A stretch of 64,000 nucleotides of DNA from Prevotella sp. ne3005. GTDB lineage: Bacteria > Bacteroidota > Bacteroidia > Bacteroidales > Bacteroidaceae. Of the stretch, positions 61,004 through 64,000 are shown one piece after another (positions within the stretch are counted from its first letter, which is position 1; every line of letters begins with the position of its first letter). The translations under genes and the position numbers were made by a program. Below the pieces are notes generated by a model, which did not search any database, was not told where the DNA came from, and was given only the letters and a program-made list of their open reading frames with translations. The stretch covers positions 248,001 to 312,000 of the forward strand of contig NZ_FOCK01000002.1 of assembly GCF_900110085.1 (NCBI RefSeq), given 5' to 3'.

Positions 61004-62058
61004 ACAAGGATTTGTAGGATCCTGTCTGCTGTGCGTCCATCCCAACGATCGGGAAGGGCGCACTTTTTCCATTCACCCGACACCATCTGAGCGACGGCAG
61101 TATGCAGCTTTTCGGCATCCTCCCCCACAAGTACGTTGGAACCCACAGTCACCGTCTCCTGATGTTCCGTATAATTGTTCAGCGTGATACAGGGAACACT
61201 GTTGAACGTGGCTTCTTCCGACACGTTACCCGAATCGGTGATGATGCCCTTGGCGTGGGCCGTGAGCCAGCCAAACTCCAGATAGCCGAGTGGATCGACC
61301 ACCTCGATTGGTAATCCCATAGTCTCCACCACCTTACGCGCTTCACCACGAAGGGGAGCGATGATGGGGACATTGCCTGAGGCCTCAACCATCGCCTGAA
61401 GCATACGCTGGAGATTGGCTTGATTTGCGATGAGGGCCTTACGGTTGAGGGTGAAGACGATGTACTCACCTTCACGGATATCTGGCAGCGATGCGGGTCT
61501 CTTAAAACGGTTGTAGTTGAAGCGCAACGTATCCATGAGGATATTGCCCACCATATAGGTCTGCGAGTCACTGGACTGCTCGCGGTTAGCAATGCCCGTA
61601 GAGCGCACACCTGCCGTGAAGAGATAGTCGCTGAGGGCATCAATCACGAGACGGTTGATTTCCTTTGGCATGTTAATATTAAAGGAACGTGTGCCTGCGA
61701 CGAGATGGGCCAGACGGATTCCCCGTTTTTTGGTGACGATAGCTGCCGCCATCGTGGAGGCAAGGTCGTCGACGACGATCACCACATCGACGGGATGATC
61801 ATCGAGGAAGCGGTCGAAGGCAGCCATCACCTGACTAGTAATCTCATTCAGACTGGTAGACGAAACACCTAGATAATATTGTGGTCGCGACATCTGGAGA
61901 TCGTCGAAGAGCGAGGCTTCGAGCGTGGGGTCATCCTCTGTGCCGGCATAGACGAGTAGGCACTGTGCGTCGTCGCGGCGGGCGATGGCCCGGACGAGTG
62001 GCGACACCTTGACAAAGTTGGGTCTTGCGCCCGCTAAGATACATATTTGCTTCTCCAT
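61000..62058 (-). CDS. Divergent UDP-GlcNAc 2-epimerase-like (WecB fold) protein
   Basis: 352 aa from [21 protein letters not shown]. The GT-B-like fold and overall order of non-hydrolysing epimerases are clear (LGV...[55 protein letters not shown]). Several family active-site residues are changed: the TGQH motif is AGTEDD, GD-x-x-ST is DDLAST, the Glu of HVEAG is Val (HLVAG) and the His of LHRP is Asn (LNRK). It may be inactive as an epimerase or use another substrate. Promoter at 62101-62094; divergent from the sensor. Confidence 0.75.
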   Translation of the reverse strand: MEKQICILAGARPNFVKVSPLVRAIARRDDAQCLLVYAGTEDDPTLEASLFDDLQMSRPQYYLGVSSTSLNEITSQVMAAFDRFLDDHPVDVVIVVDDLASTMAAAIVTKKRGIRLAHLVAGTRSFNINMPKEINRLVIDALSDYLFTAGVRSTGIANREQSSDSQTYMVGNILMDTLRFNYNRFKRPASLPDIREGEYIVFTLNRKALIANQANLQRMLQAMVEASGNVPIIAPLRGEARKVVETMGLPIEVVDPLGYLEFGWLTAHAKGIITDSGNVSEEATFNSVPCITLNNYTEHQETVTVGSNVLVGEDAEKLHTAVAQMVSGEWKKCALPDRWDGRTADRILQILV

Positions 62059-62093
62059 AAGGCATGAATTTCTTTTTATTCTCATTTATGCCG

Positions 62094-62101
62094 CAAAGAT
62101 A
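62094..62101 (-). promoter_or_regulatory. Promoter of epimerase-like gene (-7 box)
   Basis: Minus-strand TATCTTTG, 36 bp before the chosen ATG. Confidence 0.6.
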
Positions 62102-62120
62102 AGAAATTTTCGCGAAATAA

Positions 62121-62152
62121 TTTGGTTATTACATTTTTTTTTTATAATTTTG
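62121..62152 (+). promoter_or_regulatory. Promoter of the propeller sensor gene
   Basis: TTTG (62121-62124), 20-bp spacer, TAATTTTG (62145-62152), 10 bp before the first in-frame ATG. Confidence 0.8.
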
Positions 62153-62161
62153 CAGAGTAAT

Positions 62162-64000
62162 ATGATAACAGACTATTACCTTATGAATAAGAGTTTCAGA
62201 CATATACAACAGCTGCTTATGCTATGGCTGCTCCTGCTACCGCTCACAGCAGGCGCCCAGCCGCTGCGGGCTATCCACACCCACCTCTCCACCAAGGACG
62301 GCCTCTGCAGCAATGCCATCTCCGCGATAAGACAGGATGATTACGGTTACCTCTGGATTGCCACCTGGAACGGTCTCTCACGCTATGACGGCTACGAGTT
62401 CTACAACTACCGCATGGGTAGCGGCAGCGGCGTAAAACATCTGCACAACCGCCTGCTCGACATCCGTATCGACCAGTTCCAGAACATTTGGATGCACATG
62501 TACGACAATCGTGTGTTTGTGCTCAACCGCCATACCGATAAGATTATCAACCCCTTCGAGGGGAAGGTTGGTTACGAGGAGTTCCTTCTGGGCAGTAGAA
62601 TCCTGACCACCTCAAAGGGTGAGGTGCTGTTGAACATCCGCGACGTGGGTCTCTATGTGGCACATCTCGACCCTAACGACGGACTGAAGTCCACGTTGGT
62701 CGACACCCACGGCATGAAGATTGGATGTATGGCCGAGGGCGTTGATGACGATGTGTGGCTGGGTACGACCCAGGGGATCTATCGCGGCATCCGCAAGACG
62801 ATGGCCCTCGACACATTATCAATACTAACTCATGAAGAGGTGACAGCCCTATGCGTCAACGCCTATTCCCTCTATGCCGCCACTAAACAAGGTGCCATCT
62901 ACAGGATCACCTTCCCCACAAAAATCCAGCAAATCAGGAAACCCACTGGAAAGACGGTGTTCAACATGTTCTTCGACAGTCACGGTCTGCTGTGGTTCTG
63001 CGACGACCAGATGGGTGCCTCGTATCTGAACATCGAGACGGGCAAAGAAAAGCACTTCCAGCAGTTTGTGCCCGTGCCAGAAAGAGACGGTCGCGGCGGT
63101 GAGTTCAATGAGGTGAACGACCGCGTTTGGATTCTGATGAACAACGGCGGCTACGGCTACTACAACCGCGAGGCCGACTGCGTGGAGCACTTCTATAACG
63201 ACCCCATGGAATCATGGAGCATCTCGAACACCGTCTACGCCTCGTTAGAGATGCCTGAAGGTGTGGTGTGGGAATCGACGAGCAGCCGCGGACTCGACAA
63301 GTTGGAGTTGCAGAAGAATAACATTGTACGCAGGAAACCCATCCCCAATGCCACCTCTACGGAGGAGAACGAGATTCGAGCGATGTACTACGACAAAGAA
63401 CGTAAGCTGCTGCTCTTAGGCAACAAGCGCAGTAGCCTGTTCCTCTACCACGACAACGGTCAGAAGAGCGTCATCACCCACGACTCAAAAGGCGACCCCT
63501 TAGGACGCCTCTACGGTATCTCGAAAGACTCGCAGGGGAACTACTGGATCTGTTCGAAGGATAACGGTGTCTATAAGATGATGCCCAACGGCAGTGGATG
63601 GACGCTGAAGAACTATCGCCACGAGGATGGTAACCCCATGAGCATGAGCAGCAGTGCCGCCTATGAGGCTGTGGAGGATAAGGATGGTAACATTTGGATC
63701 GCCACCTATGGCGGCGGCGTGAATCTGCTGACAAAGGAGAACATGGCGAAGGATGCGTTCCTGCATCCCCTGCGCGGTATGGCAGACTATCCAGAAAGAG
63801 CCTACCAAAAGGTGAGAACCATCGAGGCCGACCCAGACGGTAAAGTGTGGGCAGGTACCACCGACGGTATTCTTGAACTCTCGTATGAAAACAAGAAGGT
63901 CGTGGTAAAAGAACTGGAGATGTCGACAGAAACAGGTTCTGCACCCCTGAGCATCGACATCATCTGTATCCGTCGCGACAACAAGGGGTCGATGTGGGTA
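62162..64000 (+). CDS. Two-component regulator propeller protein (hybrid sensor), 3' end beyond window
   Basis: 613 codons are visible and the frame is open at the edge. Two in-frame ATGs (62162 and 62183); the second directly precedes a signal peptide (LLMLWLLLLPLTAGAQ). The periplasmic part is a series of propeller blades with family motifs: FLSTKDGLCSNAISAI-like start (HLSTKDGLCSNAISAIRQDD), YGYLWIATWNGLSRYDG, DDDVWLGTTQGIY, DGNIWIATYGGG and GKVWAGTTDGI. Such N-termini belong to hybrid two-component systems that sense glycans in Bacteroidota. Kinase, receiver and AraC domains are expected further right but not visible. Confidence 0.9.
   Translation, partial: MITDYYLMNKSFRHIQQLLMLWLLLLPLTAGAQPLRAIHTHLSTKDGLCSNAISAIRQDDYGYLWIATWNGLSRYDGYEFYNYRMGSGSGVKHLHNRLLDIRIDQFQNIWMHMYDNRVFVLNRHTDKIINPFEGKVGYEEFLLGSRILTTSKGEVLLNIRDVGLYVAHLDPNDGLKSTLVDTHGMKIGCMAEGVDDDVWLGTTQGIYRGIRKTMALDTLSILTHEEVTALCVNAYSLYAATKQGAIYRITFPTKIQQIRKPTGKTVFNMFFDSHGLLWFCDDQMGASYLNIETGKEKHFQQFVPVPERDGRGGEFNEVNDRVWILMNNGGYGYYNREADCVEHFYNDPMESWSISNTVYASLEMPEGVVWESTSSRGLDKLELQKNNIVRRKPIPNATSTEENEIRAMYYDKERKLLLLGNKRSSLFLYHDNGQKSVITHDSKGDPLGRLYGISKDSQGNYWICSKDNGVYKMMPNGSGWTLKNYRHEDGNPMSMSSSAAYEAVEDKDGNIWIATYGGGVNLLTKENMAKDAFLHPLRGMADYPERAYQKVRTIEADPDGKVWAGTTDGILELSYENKKVVVKELEMSTETGSAPLSIDIICIRRDNKGSMWV

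Overview
The window reads as a chromosomal segment of a Bacteroidales bacterium, most likely Prevotella or a close relative (Segatella/Xylanibacter type). Evidence: almost every transcription unit starts with the Bacteroidota promoter (TTTG about 19-20 bp upstream of TAnnTTTG) and lacks a clear Shine-Dalgarno. The gene content is typical of the group: S16 with a long Ala-rich tail, Bacteroidota RpoZ next to BamD and DUF4293, DUF4468, putative porin, MenA, a secreted GH2 beta-galactosidase, pyruvate phosphate dikinase and a propeller-type sensor. I see no rRNA, tRNA, CRISPR array, phage or complete IS element.

Layout. 1-4.4 kb: a lytic transglycosylase lipoprotein (runs off the left edge) and hisGDC. 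4.4-13.6 kb: NhaC antiporter with a TonB-receptor-like barrel, ppdK, rlmD and a phosphate-selective-type porin. 13.6-19.8 kb: polysaccharide flippase and four glycosyltransferases, interrupted by rpsP. 19.8-24.4 kb: an accessory stretch with an FtsZ lacking dcw neighbours, a coupled unknown gene, a toxin-antitoxin-like pair, a gene remnant, a phosphoribosyltransferase bracketed by a 47-bp direct repeat, and a 448-bp nested inverted-repeat element. 24.4-28.5 kb: a four-gene unit (secreted protein, GNAT, U32 Fe-S protein, MATE transporter fused to an RsbW-like domain). 28.6-43.6 kb: lacZ, nth, an ECF sigma/anti-sigma unit, rnz, lipocalin-like lipoprotein, mazG, valS, bamD-rpoZ-DUF4293 and uvrB. 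43.6-52.9 kb: DUF4468/small membrane protein/porin operon, menA, HD protein, pseudouridine synthase with a coupled tiny membrane protein, uxaC, ansA and a four-helix-bundle protein. 52.9-56.4 kb: a repeat-rich intergenic region, two inverted paralogous barrels and an OmpA protein. 56.4-64 kb: two overlapping PAS histidine kinases (the first with Tyr in place of the phospho-acceptor His), rubrerythrin, a divergent UDP-GlcNAc 2-epimerase-like protein and the start of a propeller sensor (runs off the right edge).

The coding content is mostly ordinary. The unusual layer is small repeats: (1) 7-bp tandem arrays (AATTGAx and relatives) at about a dozen intergenic sites, with related tracts inside lacZ and valS; (2) two arrays of CCTAGG phased every 10 bp, each lying across the TAG stops of convergent genes; (3) a 448-bp element with nested inverted repeats; (4) a perfect 38-bp AT palindrome flanked by inverted heptamer arrays. 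The best protein-level candidates for new biology are the pseudokinase/kinase pair, the GNAT-U32-MATE unit, the epimerase homologue with lost catalytic residues, and the displaced FtsZ with its coupled partner.
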